Notes: generated from the sequence alone by a model not told the origin. 64,000 nt of DNA from CAVPLM01 sp963713545 (GCA_963713545.1 CAVQME010000010.1:558001-622000), one strand, 5' to 3'; numbered from the stretch's first letter, positions 49,761 through 59,894 are shown. Translations and numbers: made by a program.

Positions 49761-52700
49761 TCAGCCTTGGATCAACTCCAGCCAGGCCACGCTGCGTACC
49801 GTCGTCGCCACAGCGGCAAGCTGCCGCAGCCGGTTGAGCCGGAGCTCCTCATCCTCCGCCATGACCAGCACGTCGTCGAAGTACCGGTCGACTACGGGGC
49901 GAAGCCCCGCCAGGGTCGACAGGGCCTCAACATACCGTTGGCCGGCGACCGCCGCCGCGACTCCGGCCGCCGCCTCTTCCCACGCGGCAAACAGCGCCGA
50001 CTCTGCCTCTGCCTGGAACAACGCCGGCGAGACCCCGCCCTGCGGAAGGGCGGCCGCCTCCGCGGCTTCTTCAGCCGATAGCTTCCGGGCCAGGTTGGCC
50101 GGCCTGGTGAAGATGGTGACCAGGTCCTCCCACTGCGTCCCCGCCCGGAACTCGCCCAGTGAGGCGCCGCGGACCCTCACGTCCAGGAAATCACGGGACG
50201 TAGGCAGCACGGCGTCCACCGTGTCGCGCGCGAGTCCATCGTCGGTGAGGCTCTTGGCGAGCCTTTCGAGGATGAAATCCGTGGCCTCTGCGACCACCGA
50301 CTGCCGCTCGACCAGTCCCGGGAATCGCTCAAGTCCATCGTAGGCCCTATCGACCAAGCGGTCGACGTCATACCGCAGCCCGTGATGCCCGGCGATGGCC
50401 ACCATGCCGGCGGCCGCCCGGCGCAGACCGTAGGGATCTTTGGAGCCCGACGGGGGCTCGCCACAGGCGAAGGCCGCGGCGATGTTGTCCACCTTTTCCG
50501 CGGTAGCTAGGAGAGCGCCGGCCGCGGTCACCGGGACCGTGCCGCCGGCCGCGTCGGGAAGGAACTGTTCCCGCATCGCCTGGGCCACCTCGGGGTGATG
50601 GCCCTCCATGAGGGCGTACTTTTCACCCATGACCCCCTCGAGGTCGGCAAACTCCCGCACCATCACCGACACCTGATCGGCCTTGGCCAGACGAGCGGCT
50701 TCGAGCGCGCGCTCCCGGACTTCGTCGGGAGCCCCGGTCACTTCCGCCAGGTACTTGGTGAGCGCCATCAGGCGGTCGGTCTTGTCCTTCATGCTCCCGG
50801 CCTTTTCATGGAAGACGATCTTGCCGAGCTGAGCAGCCATCTGCTCCAGGCCGGTGACCCTGTCTCTCTCGAAGGCGAACTCCGCGTCGTCTATCCTGCC
50901 CTGCAGCACCCGCTCGTTGCCGGCCGTGATCTGCTTCACCCAGGCCGGGTCGCCGTTGCTCACGTAGAGAAAGCGGTTCGAAAGGGTCCCGTTCTCCTCT
51001 ACCAGCGGGAAGTAGCGCTGATGCGATTGCATGGCCGTCACCAACACCTCGGCTGGCAGGGCCAGATGGCGATGCGCGAAAAGACCCGCTGCCACGGTGG
51101 GGTGCTCCACCAAGAAGAGGACCTCTTCCATCTTGCCGCCCGGATCTGTGACCTCGAGGTCCTCCTCTCCGGCGATCCGCTCCAGCTCCGCCCAGATGAG
51201 CTCCTCCCGCTCGCGGTGGTCGGCCACGACCGCCACAGAGCGGAGAGCCTCAACGTAGTCGGCAGGGCGGGCGATATCGACAGCGCCTCCCAGCCAGCGG
51301 TGGCCCAGGCTCGTCCTTCCCGAGTCCAACCGGGCGAGGCCGAACGGGATCACCGTCTCTCCCCACAAAGCCACCAACCAGCGCACGGGCCGGGAAAAAC
51401 GAAGGTCGCGATAGCCCCAGCGCATATTCTTGGGGAAGTACATGTCGCGGACGATCTTGAGACAGATATCGGGCAGCAGGCCGGCCGTGGGCCTGGCTTC
51501 GCTCTTCGTCACGTAGTAGACGAAGCGGCGCCCGGCCTCCTCGCGCACCTCGAGCTGGTCGGCGGATACGCCTTTGGCGCGGGCGAAGCCCTCCGCGGCC
51601 TTGGTGGGCTTGCCCTCAGCGTCGAAGGCGGCTTCGACCGCCGGGCCGCGCTGGACGACCTCGCGCGGAGTCTGCTCGCCGGGCACACCTTCGACAAGGA
51701 TGGCGATGCGCCGGGGCGACACCATCACCCTAACGTCGGCGGGACTCAGTTCCACCCCTTCGGCGCCGAACAGTCCTGCCACCCGGTCGGGCAGCAAGTC
51801 GATGGCGGTCCGGCAGGCGGAAGCCGGCATCTCCTCCACACCGATCTCGAGCAGGAAGTCACGGCTCTCGCGGCCATCGGGCGAGATCCAGGTGGGAGAC
51901 TGCTCGCCGGCGCCTTGGCCGGCCGCCTCGGCGGGCAGACCCGCCGTTTCCACAACAGCACCGGCCGTCGCGAGCGCCGCGTCGGCGGCCTCTGCCCCGT
52001 CGAGTTGCTCGAAGTAGCCCTCGGCCACCTTGCGGGCTAGGTTGCGCACCCGGGCGATGTACCCGGTGCGTTCGGTCACGCTGATCGCGCCCCGAGCATC
52101 CAGGAGGTTGAACGTGTGCGAAGCCTTGAGGACGAAATCGTACGCCGGCCTCACCAGGCCCCGTTCGAGACACCGGTCGCACTCGCGCTCGTGGTCGGCG
52201 AAGGCCTTCTGCAGCATACCCACATCGGCTAAGTCGAAGTTGTACACCGACCACTGAGCTTCGTTGACCTTGTGCACGTCCCCGTAGGTGACACCCGGGA
52301 CCCACACGAGATCGAAGACGTTGTCGACGCCCTGCAGGTACATCGTCAGCCGTTCGGTGCCGTAGGTGAGCTCCACGCTGGGCGGATCGAGATCGATGCC
52401 GCCCACCTGCTGGAAATAGGTGAACTGGGTGCACTCCATCCCGTCTATCCACACTTCCCAACCCAGCCCCCAGGCACCCAGGGTGGGCGACTCCCAGTCG
52501 TCCTCCACGAAACGCACGTCGTGCTTGGAGAGGTCGATACCCAGATGCTCGAGAGAGGCGAGGTACACGTCCTGGACGTCGTCAGGGCAGGGCTTGAGGA
52601 TCACCTGATACTGGTAGTAGTGGCCCAGGCGATAGGGGTTCTCGCCGTAGCGTCCGTCGGTCGGGCGGATGGACGGCTCCGTGTAGGCTACCTTCCAGGG

Positions 52701-52853
52701 GTCCGGACCCAGCACCTTGAGGAACGTGGCCGGATTGAAAGTGCCCGCTCCCACCTCGGTGTGATGCGGCTGCCAGATGACACAACCCTGCTTGGCCCAG
52801 AACTCCTCCAGACCCAGCAGGACGTTCTGAAACGTGGGCTTTTCTACACTCAC
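49761..52853 (-). CDS. glyQS: glycyl-tRNA synthetase, alpha and beta fused
   Basis: 1030 residues. Residues ~1-290 are GlyQ: FQNVLLGLEEFWAKQGCVIW, FNPATFLKVLGPDPW, and class II motifs (GERLTMYLQGV-type, YDFVLKASHTFNLLDARGAI). After an Ala-rich linker (~295-335) the GlyS beta chain begins with RDFLLEIGVEEMPASACR and contains the HD-like and anticodon-binding parts. Most bacteria encode the chains separately; a fusion is known in some lineages. The GTG at 52853 is chosen over 52865 because AAGGTGAGG then has the right spacing. It attaches glycine to tRNA-Gly. Confidence 0.95.
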   Translation of the reverse strand: MSVEKPTFQNVLLGLEEFWAKQGCVIWQPHHTEVGAGTFNPATFLKVLGPDPWKVAYTEPSIRPTDGRYGENPYRLGHYYQYQVILKPCPDDVQDVYLASLEHLGIDLSKHDVRFVEDDWESPTLGAWGLGWEVWIDGMECTQFTYFQQVGGIDLDPPSVELTYGTERLTMYLQGVDNVFDLVWVPGVTYGDVHKVNEAQWSVYNFDLADVGMLQKAFADHERECDRCLERGLVRPAYDFVLKASHTFNLLDARGAISVTERTGYIARVRNLARKVAEGYFEQLDGAEAADAALATAGAVVETAGLPAEAAGQGAGEQSPTWISPDGRESRDFLLEIGVEEMPASACRTAIDLLPDRVAGLFGAEGVELSPADVRVMVSPRRIAILVEGVPGEQTPREVVQRGPAVEAAFDAEGKPTKAAEGFARAKGVSADQLEVREEAGRRFVYYVTKSEARPTAGLLPDICLKIVRDMYFPKNMRWGYRDLRFSRPVRWLVALWGETVIPFGLARLDSGRTSLGHRWLGGAVDIARPADYVEALRSVAVVADHREREELIWAELERIAGEEDLEVTDPGGKMEEVLFLVEHPTVAAGLFAHRHLALPAEVLVTAMQSHQRYFPLVEENGTLSNRFLYVSNGDPAWVKQITAGNERVLQGRIDDAEFAFERDRVTGLEQMAAQLGKIVFHEKAGSMKDKTDRLMALTKYLAEVTGAPDEVRERALEAARLAKADQVSVMVREFADLEGVMGEKYALMEGHHPEVAQAMREQFLPDAAGGTVPVTAAGALLATAEKVDNIAAAFACGEPPSGSKDPYGLRRAAAGMVAIAGHHGLRYDVDRLVDRAYDGLERFPGLVERQSVVAEATDFILERLAKSLTDDGLARDTVDAVLPTSRDFLDVRVRGASLGEFRAGTQWEDLVTIFTRPANLARKLSAEEAAEAAALPQGGVSPALFQAEAESALFAAWEEAAAGVAAAVAGQRYVEALSTLAGLRPVVDRYFDDVLVMAEDEELRLNRLRQLAAVATTVRSVAWLELIQG

Positions 52854-53020
52854 CGTCGACCTCACCTTCGCGCTTGAGCAGCGATTGTATCAGCCCGCGC
52901 AGAGCCGGGCCGTAAGCGGGAAGTGAAGCGGCGGGGCGAAGGCCGGGCGGCGCTGACAGCGAGTCTCGCCTCGGCCTGGGAACGGAGGATCCAACCAGGG
53001 CGGGCGTCCGCCCGCCGGTC

Positions 53021-55063
53021 TCAGAACGAAGTGGTACCGGTGGTGGGAGGCTGGGTCGTCGTAGTGGTCGACGGCGGCTGGGTCGTCGTGGTGGTCGACG
53101 GCGGCCTGGTCGTAGTGGTGGTCGGTATCGTCGTCGTCGTGGTGGACGGCGGCTCCTTGGCCACGGTGAGTTCCACGATGCTGCCCCGCTCCACCTCCCT
53201 CCCGGCAGGCGGGTCCTGACCGATGACCTCGCCCGGGGGATAGTCGGGCGTTTCGGCCTCGACCGTGTTCGACCTTAGGCCGTACGTGGCCAGCCTTGCC
53301 CGGGCCTGGGCGACCGTGTAGCCCATCTGCGCCACCGGCGGCACTCTGACCATAGTCACCTCGGGGGCGTTGCTCACGTAGATGGTGACCTCAGTGCCGG
53401 GCTCGACCTCCTCGCCTTCCCTGGGACTCTGATCGACGACCGTCTTTCCAGGCTCGGTGGAATCCCGCTCCTCCACCTTGGGCACCAGCTTCATCCCCTC
53501 GAGAAGAGCCACGGCGGAGTCTTGGGTCATGCCGATGAGGCGCGGTACCTCGACCGTGTTGCTCGGCGCCACCACGACGATCGTCACCTTGGTACCGGCA
53601 TCCACCTGCGCACCCTTTTCAGGGCTCTGACGGATGACCGTGCCCACTTCCTGATCCTTAACTGTCTCCTCCTTGGGAACCACTTCCAGTCCCAGCGCCA
53701 TCAGCTGCTGGGTGGCGGCGATCTGTGTCTTGCCGACCACGTCGGGCACCTCGACCTTCCCTTGACCCGAAGAGATCCACACACTCACAGTCTCTCCAAG
53801 GGCCAGATCGGCGCCCTCTTCGGGGTCTTGACGAGCGACGTCACCTTCGGCGACGTCGGCCGAGGGTTGCTCCCCCTCGCGGCTGAACTTGAAGCCTGCC
53901 GCCTCAAGGGCCTGCTTGGCCTTGTCCTCGCTCAGACCCACCACTCCCGGCACGGCCGCGGTCTCCACGGCGGAACTCTCCCAGTTGGAGAGCACCGCGT
54001 ATGCCCCACCACCGAGGGCCAACAGCAGGACTATCACCAGTATCCAGGGCCACACGGCCCGACGGCGCGGCGCCTGCCCGTAGAAGGGCTCGGGAAGCTT
54101 CGGGGAGTAATCCGAACCTTTGGGGCGCACCTGCGTGGGCTGCGCCGCGGCCGCGGCCGCCAGCGCGGCCGGACTCATGACGTGCGTGGCTTCCTCCACG
54201 AACGCGGCGGGAGCGCTGACCGGCTCCCCGTCTTGCACCCGTCGCAGATCCGCGAGCATGGCCTGCGCGGTCAGATAGCGCTCGGTGGGTTGCTTCCCCA
54301 GGGCCCGGAGGATGACGCCTTCCAGATTCTCGGGGATCTCGGAATTGAGAGTGCGTGGCGCCACCGGCCGCTCGTGTACATGCTGCATGGCGATGCCCAC
54401 CGGGTTGTCGCCGTCGAACGGCAGCTTGCCCGTGGCCATCTCGTAGATCACCACGCCCAGCGAATAGAGGTCGGAAGCCGCCTCGACCGGCTGCCCCTGC
54501 GCCTGCTCGGGCGACAGATAGTGAGCCGTTCCCAGGATGGAGCCGGCCTCAGTCATGGTGGCCGCGCTACCCGCCCGGGCGATGCCGAAGTCGGTGACCT
54601 TCACCCGGCCGTCGCCGTCGATGATGATGTTCTGCGGCTTGATATCCCGATGGATGACATCCCGACGGTGCGCGAAGCGCAGGGCTTCGAGTATCTGCAC
54701 CGACACCGAGACCAGCAGATCGGGGCTGAGGGGCGCGTATTTGAGGATGATCTCCTTGAGCGAGCGCCCCTCCAGATACTCCATGGCTATGTAGTACGTG
54801 CCCTCGGCTTCGCCGCGGTCGTAGATCTGCACGATGTTGGGATGGTTGAGACCGGCGGCGCTGCTGGCTTCGCGGCGGAAACGCTCCACGAACTGGGCAT
54901 CGTGCGCGTAGCGGGAGGAGAGCATCTTGAGGGCGACCTGCCTGCCCAGAAGCTGGTCGTTGGCCAGATAGACGTCGGCCATCCCGCCGCTACCAAGGGC
55001 GCTGACGACTTCGTAGCGGTTGTCGAACACCCGCCCTATCAAAGTCCCGTCGCCCTCGGCCAT
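53021..55063 (-). CDS. pknB: PASTA-domain Ser/Thr protein kinase
   Basis: 680 residues. The kinase domain (~12-275) has LGSGGMADVYLA, VALKMLSS, HRDIKPQNIIID, DFGIARAGS and SPEQAQGQ. A single membrane helix lies near 345-365 (WPWILVIVLLLALGGGAYAV), followed by four PASTA repeats (starting near AVPGVVGLS, VEVPDVVGK, VEVPRLIGM, VRVPPVAQM), then a Thr/Pro-rich tail made of STTTTTQPP units. PknB senses cell-wall fragments with PASTA and phosphorylates division and wall proteins. It is the last gene of the operon that includes fhaA, fhaB, PP2C, SEDS and PBP. The start is the second Met, since the first has no ribosome site. Confidence 0.96.
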   Translation of the reverse strand: MAEGDGTLIGRVFDNRYEVVSALGSGGMADVYLANDQLLGRQVALKMLSSRYAHDAQFVERFRREASSAAGLNHPNIVQIYDRGEAEGTYYIAMEYLEGRSLKEIILKYAPLSPDLLVSVSVQILEALRFAHRRDVIHRDIKPQNIIIDGDGRVKVTDFGIARAGSAATMTEAGSILGTAHYLSPEQAQGQPVEAASDLYSLGVVIYEMATGKLPFDGDNPVGIAMQHVHERPVAPRTLNSEIPENLEGVILRALGKQPTERYLTAQAMLADLRRVQDGEPVSAPAAFVEEATHVMSPAALAAAAAAQPTQVRPKGSDYSPKLPEPFYGQAPRRRAVWPWILVIVLLLALGGGAYAVLSNWESSAVETAAVPGVVGLSEDKAKQALEAAGFKFSREGEQPSADVAEGDVARQDPEEGADLALGETVSVWISSGQGKVEVPDVVGKTQIAATQQLMALGLEVVPKEETVKDQEVGTVIRQSPEKGAQVDAGTKVTIVVVAPSNTVEVPRLIGMTQDSAVALLEGMKLVPKVEERDSTEPGKTVVDQSPREGEEVEPGTEVTIYVSNAPEVTMVRVPPVAQMGYTVAQARARLATYGLRSNTVEAETPDYPPGEVIGQDPPAGREVERGSIVELTVAKEPPSTTTTTIPTTTTTRPPSTTTTTQPPSTTTTTQPPTTGTTSF

Positions 55064-55121
55064 GCTGTCCCGTCCCTCTGCGCGCATTTCATAGCCGGCA
55101 ATACTACCTTATTCACAAGTA

Positions 55122-56516
55122 TCAGAGTCCCAGAGCCGCGAGGATGACCTGCCGCGCGATCGGCGCGGCCACGCTGCTGCCGGTACCCGCGTTCTCGACC
55201 AGAACGGCCACCACCACCTGGGGATTCTCGGCCGGGGCGAACGCGGCGAACCAAGAGTGTGGCTTGGCGTCGGCCACCTCGGCTGTCCCTGTCTTGCCCG
55301 CTACCTGGACGCCGTCGATGGCGGCCGAGGTTCCCGTCCCGTTGTTGACCACTTCGATCATGAGGTCGCGCATCTCGGCGGCCGTGTCGCCGTTGAGCGG
55401 CCGTAGCCACACCCGAGGCTTGGTCTCCTGGAGCATGTTCTTGTGGTAGTCGAGCACCTGGCTGACGATGTAGGGCTCCATGATCTCGCCCCCATTGGCA
55501 ACAGCGGCAGCGCACAGCGCTATCTCCAGGGGAGTGGACAATACCTCTCCCTGGCCGAAGGAGGCTTGGGCCACATGGGCGGTGTCCATGTCCGCCGGGT
55601 CGGGGAAGAGACTCTTGCTCGCCCCGAGCGGCCAAGGCGATTCCTTGTTGAAGCCGAAGTCGGATGCGTAATCGGCAAGCGTGTCGGCTCCCATCTCCAC
55701 GCCGACCTTGGCGAACGTCGTGTTGATGCTGCTCGCGAAGGCCTTGGTGAAGTCGTGCGTCCCGTAGACCTTATCGCCGTAGTTGGTCACCACATATCCG
55801 CCGGCCATATATTCGCCGGTGTCCTCGAATTCCGTCTCGGGAGTCACCGTGCCCGTCTGCAGAGCAGCGCCGGCCACCACGATCTTGAAGACCGAACCCG
55901 GCGGGTAGAGGCCCTGGGTCGCCCTGTTGAGCAAGGGTCTGTCATCGTCGGAGTTGATCTCCTCCCATTGCTCGTCGATCTCGTTGGGGTCGTAGCGCGG
56001 ATAAGACACCATGGCCAGCACCGCCCCCGTCTTGGGGTCGAGGGCTACCACCGCTCCCTTCCTCTCCCCGAGGGCCTCGGCTGCCACCCGTTGCAGCGCC
56101 ACATTCACGGTCAGCTTGAGATCCGCCCCTCGATGAGGATTCCCGACGATCTGGTCCCAATAGTTCGTCACTCCCAGGATCCCTGACTGCCCCGAGAGCT
56201 CCTCGTTGTAGACGCGCTCCACGCCGGCGCGACCGTAGCGCAGGCTGTTGTAGCCCAGCCAGGGAGAAGTGAGGCTGCCGAGCGGGTACTCGCGGAAGTA
56301 GTACTGGCCCTCTTTGTAGTTCACGGCCAGTTCCTCCCCGTCGGCCGAGAGGATCACCCCCCGCTCCACCTTCATCTCCTCTTCCAGAGCGCGGGTGTTG
56401 GCCGGGTTGACCTTGAGGTCTGACGCGGCCCACACCTGGACGTAGGTGAGCTGCAACACCAGCGCTATGAAGAGCACGGTGAAGACGACGAACAGCCGGC
56501 GAAGTGGGCGGCTCAT
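55122..56516 (-). CDS. pbpA: class B penicillin-binding protein (PbpA-like)
   Basis: 464 residues: an N-terminal signal anchor (LFVVFTVLFIALVLQLTYVQ), a small PBP dimer-like region and the transpeptidase domain with SXXK (PPGSVFKIV), SXN (SSINTTF) and KTG (AGKTGTAE). It cross-links peptidoglycan with the SEDS partner encoded immediately upstream (stop and start abut). The combination is typical of the actinobacterial pknB cluster, where it works in division or elongation. Confidence 0.95.
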   Translation of the reverse strand: MSRPLRRLFVVFTVLFIALVLQLTYVQVWAASDLKVNPANTRALEEEMKVERGVILSADGEELAVNYKEGQYYFREYPLGSLTSPWLGYNSLRYGRAGVERVYNEELSGQSGILGVTNYWDQIVGNPHRGADLKLTVNVALQRVAAEALGERKGAVVALDPKTGAVLAMVSYPRYDPNEIDEQWEEINSDDDRPLLNRATQGLYPPGSVFKIVVAGAALQTGTVTPETEFEDTGEYMAGGYVVTNYGDKVYGTHDFTKAFASSINTTFAKVGVEMGADTLADYASDFGFNKESPWPLGASKSLFPDPADMDTAHVAQASFGQGEVLSTPLEIALCAAAVANGGEIMEPYIVSQVLDYHKNMLQETKPRVWLRPLNGDTAAEMRDLMIEVVNNGTGTSAAIDGVQVAGKTGTAEVADAKPHSWFAAFAPAENPQVVVAVLVENAGTGSSVAAPIARQVILAALGL

Positions 56517-57872
56517 CTACACCCCCGCTCCTACGGCCGGACGCCGGCCCTTCGCGGCCGGCGCCGGTCTCTCCCCCAGCCGGGGCGCTGCGGCTTCCTG
56601 ACGGGCCACGCTGTCGCTCGTCCGAAGCAGCAACGCCAAAAGGACGAAGTTAGACACGATAGAGCTACCCCCGTAGCTGACGAAAGGCAGGGTTATCCCG
56701 GTGAGAGGGATCAGCTTTATCACCCCGCCCATGATGAGGAAGGCCTGCAATGCAAAGATGCTCGTGAGCCCGGTCGCCAACAGGCGAGGGAAGTCGTCAC
56801 GAGCCCGCATGGCGATACGGAAGCCCCTGTAGGTAAAGATGAAATAGAGCAGGATGACGCCCACCGCGCCCACGAGCCCCAACTCCTCCCCGATGGCGGA
56901 GAAGATGAAGTCGGTCTCCAGAGCGGGGATGATGGTGTCACCCGACTGCAGGATGAGATACCCCTGGCCGAGGCCGCGGCCAAACAACCCCCCGGCTGCC
57001 AACGCGAACATGGACTGGACGATCTGGTAGCCCTTGCCGGTGGGATCCTTCCAGGGATCGAGCCAGATGTCGATGCGCGTCTGCACGTGGGGAAAAATGA
57101 AATAGAGGAGAGCGGCGCCCGCTATGAAGAGCGCCACCCCCATCACGACATAGAAGGCCCGTCCGGTCGCCACATAGAGCAGGGCGAGAAGCGCCCCGAA
57201 GAACAATAGACTGGTGCCCAGGTCTTTCATGAAGATCATCAGCATCATGGAAAGGACCCAGATGGTGAGGAGCGGCGCAAGGTAGCGGAAGGGCGGCAGA
57301 GGCACCCCGAGAACGCGGCGGGTGCTTACCGTGAGCGCCTCCCGTATATCGACCAGGTAGGCGGCGAAGAAGATCATGAGGAGGATCTTGCCGAACTCCG
57401 CCGGCTGGAAGCGGATCGGGCCGAAGGCCACCCACAGCCGAGCGCCGTTGATCTCGCGTCCGAAGATGGCCGTGAGGAAGAGCAGGAGCAGCCCGGCGAT
57501 ACCGATCAAGAAGCGATAGTCGCGCAGCACCTTCAGATCCCGCACGAACGCCAGCACCAGCAGGAAGGCGGCCAGACCGACCACCAACCACATGGCCTGC
57601 TGCAAGGCAAGATCCTCGTTGAGCCGATAGAGCATCAGGATGCCGAGCGTCGAGAGCAGTGCCGTGATGGGCAGCAGGTAGGGATCGGCGTAGGGCGCCA
57701 GGAACCGCCGGCCGATGTGGGCTATCGCGAACAGGGCCAGGAAGAGCGCCCCATAGGTAAGCGAGTACAGCGTGAGGACGGAGGACTTCTCGGTGTAGAC
57801 CAGGGCGAACCCCAGAGTGGTGAGGACCAACGCCGGGACGAGGAAGACCAGCTCGCGGTTGCGTGTGGTCAC
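56517..57872 (-). CDS. rodA: SEDS glycosyltransferase (FtsW/RodA family)
   Basis: 451 residues with about ten membrane helices and the conserved SEDS motifs: RFQPAEFGKILLMIFFA (near 155-171), DLGTSLLFF, GRGLGQG (the Gly-rich loop), GEELGLVGAVGVI and the PFVSYGGSS loop. It polymerises glycan strands from lipid II with the PBP encoded next. It overlaps the PP2C gene by 4 bases (ATGA). Confidence 0.95.
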   Translation of the reverse strand: MTTRNRELVFLVPALVLTTLGFALVYTEKSSVLTLYSLTYGALFLALFAIAHIGRRFLAPYADPYLLPITALLSTLGILMLYRLNEDLALQQAMWLVVGLAAFLLVLAFVRDLKVLRDYRFLIGIAGLLLLFLTAIFGREINGARLWVAFGPIRFQPAEFGKILLMIFFAAYLVDIREALTVSTRRVLGVPLPPFRYLAPLLTIWVLSMMLMIFMKDLGTSLLFFGALLALLYVATGRAFYVVMGVALFIAGAALLYFIFPHVQTRIDIWLDPWKDPTGKGYQIVQSMFALAAGGLFGRGLGQGYLILQSGDTIIPALETDFIFSAIGEELGLVGAVGVILLYFIFTYRGFRIAMRARDDFPRLLATGLTSIFALQAFLIMGGVIKLIPLTGITLPFVSYGGSSIVSNFVLLALLLRTSDSVARQEAAAPRLGERPAPAAKGRRPAVGAGV

Positions 57873-59365
57873 TGCTGCGTGCTTAGTGCCTGTAGGAATA
57901 GCCGTCCTTCTTCCTTGCTGATCAGATCGTGCGCGTCCACCCGGGCCTGCAGATGGGGCGCGAGCGAGTCACGGGCGACCGTCCCCATCTCGACGACGGA
58001 GGAAAGGTCGATGCCCAGGATGCTCGCCGGAAGGCCCTGGAACAGGGCCACCATGCCGTTCAAGGTACCGATGTAGTAGACGGTCGAGTTGTAGCCCGCG
58101 AACGCGCCTATCAAGATCGCCAGCACCACGGCCACGGCGACCGCTAGGATGATCCAGCGCCGCCGGGTCCACCGGCTGCTCCCGGCGGCCGTCGGCTCCC
58201 CGCCGGCCGCGGCCTGCGCCGCAGGCGCGGTAGGCCCGGCCGTCGTCCCGGCAGTCGTCCCGGCCGCCATCACGGCGGCCCCCGTCACAGCAGCCTGACC
58301 GACGATAGTGTCCCCAAGTGTCGCCGGGGAGGGCCCGCCCACCGGGCGACGGACAGAGGGGCTCCTGAGCGCACCCATGCGCGCGCCCAGACGCCCGCGC
58401 TTGCCCCCGTGCGATCGTCCGCCCCGGCCCGACATCGCTGAGACGACGCCCCGGTCGGTGGGACCCAACAGGATCTCGTCATCGTCCTCTCCCGGCACGG
58501 TGCCCGCCTCGCCGCCGGTCTCGATCCCCGGCACTTCGACCAGAGTGTCGTCGTCTGCAACCGCGTCGGTGCCTGCGCCGATCCCCGGCAACTCGACCAG
58601 AGTGTCACCGGCGGGGGACCCCTTACCCCTGCCCGATACCGGGGGCCCAGTCTCCGGCGCGGGCGGCATGATATCTACGACTACCACGGTCACGTTGTCC
58701 TCGCCACCGCCGGCCAGAGCCGCCTGGATGAGAGACTGGGCCGCGGCCTGCGGATCGCGCTCCTGTTGGAGGATCCCAGCCACATCCTGGTCGGAGACCA
58801 TGCCCGTCAACCCGTCGCTGCAGAGAAGAAGACGATCGCCCGTTTCCACGGGCACCTCTACGATGTCGGGTTCAAAATCGCCCCCGGTGCCGAGCACCCT
58901 GGTGATGACACTCCGATGCGGGTGGATCGCCGCCTGAGCCGGGGTCAGCTCTCCCCGGCGGACCATTTCGCCCACCCACGAGTGATCCTGCGTGAGTTGA
59001 ACCAGATCACCGTCCCGCAGCAGATAGGCACGCGAATCCCCCACATGGGCCAGGGTCAACGACCCTTCTCCCGCAAGGGCAGCCGTGAGGGTGGTCCCCA
59101 TGCCCAGAAGACCCTCCTCCTCCAGGCTGCGATCGACCATGGCCCGGTCGGCCTCGATGATGGCCTCGCGCAGATCCTCCGGCGTCGCCGAGGCAGGATC
59201 GAGGGCGAGAAGCGCCCGGCAGGCCATCTCGGACGCCACCTCGCCGGCCCGCGCGCCGCCCATGCCGTCGCAGACCGCGTACAGCCCGCGCCGCACGAGA
59301 TAGGAGTCCTCGTTGTTCTGGCGCACCAGGCCCCGGTGACTGACGACGCCCGCGCGCAGACGCAT
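57869..59365 (-). CDS. pstP: PP2C-type Ser/Thr phosphatase with membrane anchor
   Basis: 498 residues. The catalytic domain (~1-235) has QNNEDSYLV, VCDGMGGARAG, MGTTLTAAL, HVGDSRAYLL and GGGEDNVTVVVV. The linker (~245-395) is low-complexity with a repeated DTLVELPGI / DTLVEVPGI unit and a third DTIVGQ. One membrane helix lies near 400-425 with a short extracellular tail. It reverses PknB/other kinase phosphorylation. It overlaps fhaB by TGATG and the SEDS gene by ATGA. Confidence 0.95.
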   Translation of the reverse strand: MRLRAGVVSHRGLVRQNNEDSYLVRRGLYAVCDGMGGARAGEVASEMACRALLALDPASATPEDLREAIIEADRAMVDRSLEEEGLLGMGTTLTAALAGEGSLTLAHVGDSRAYLLRDGDLVQLTQDHSWVGEMVRRGELTPAQAAIHPHRSVITRVLGTGGDFEPDIVEVPVETGDRLLLCSDGLTGMVSDQDVAGILQQERDPQAAAQSLIQAALAGGGEDNVTVVVVDIMPPAPETGPPVSGRGKGSPAGDTLVELPGIGAGTDAVADDDTLVEVPGIETGGEAGTVPGEDDDEILLGPTDRGVVSAMSGRGGRSHGGKRGRLGARMGALRSPSVRRPVGGPSPATLGDTIVGQAAVTGAAVMAAGTTAGTTAGPTAPAAQAAAGGEPTAAGSSRWTRRRWIILAVAVAVVLAILIGAFAGYNSTVYYIGTLNGMVALFQGLPASILGIDLSSVVEMGTVARDSLAPHLQARVDAHDLISKEEGRLFLQALSTQQ

Positions 59366-59892
59366 CACCGCACCTCCACCAGAAACACCGTGTCGCCCAC
59401 TTCCACCCGGTCGCCCACGCCCAGTCGGCGGGGTCCGGAGATGTCGGATCCGTTGACCTGGGTGCCGTTGGTGCTCCGCAGGTCCTCCGCCTGGAAGCCG
59501 TCCGCCGTTGCCTCGAACAGCGCGTGCTTCGAAGAGACGAAGGTGTCTTCCAGGTAGATGTCCATGTCGGCCGAGCGTCCTGCCATCGCCTGCGCTCCCA
59601 CGGGGAACGAGTAGGCCTCCCCCACCGGCAGGTAGGGGCTCTTCTGCACTACGAGCGTCCACACCCCACCCGCCGCGCGCACAGGGGCCATGCCCGTCGG
59701 CGCGGCCGCCCCAGCCGAGGCCGCGGCTGCTCCCATCCGGACCGGCGCCTCCACTTCCGGCGCCCACTGGCCACCAGCGGCAGGACCGGCCGTGCGTAGC
59801 TCCCGGCTGGCCGAGCGGATCACCCGGTAAACGAAAAGGTAGAGGATCACCAGGAAGACGAACTTCCCTGCCAGAAGCACTATCTGCAGCAT
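59365..59892 (-). CDS. fhaB: membrane-anchored FHA-domain protein (FhaB-like)
   Basis: 175 residues: an N-terminal membrane helix (about 4-24, VLLAGKFVFLVILYLFVYR), an Ala/Pro-rich linker, and a C-terminal FHA domain (about 100-170; GRSADMDIYLEDTFVSSKHA, STNGTQVNG). It reads phospho-Thr on kinase partners and helps localise them to the wall machinery. It starts at ATG 59892, 2 bases after the fhaA stop, and overlaps the PP2C gene. Confidence 0.93.
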   Translation of the reverse strand: MLQIVLLAGKFVFLVILYLFVYRVIRSASRELRTAGPAAGGQWAPEVEAPVRMGAAAASAGAAAPTGMAPVRAAGGVWTLVVQKSPYLPVGEAYSFPVGAQAMAGRSADMDIYLEDTFVSSKHALFEATADGFQAEDLRSTNGTQVNGSDISGPRRLGVGDRVEVGDTVFLVEVR

Positions 59893-59894
59893 GG

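Noticed and set aside
53041..53150. CRISPR-like or tandem repeat array near 53.1 kb
   Set aside because: The repetition is the coding sequence for the Thr/Pro-rich PknB tail (TTTTTQPPS units), with no spacers.
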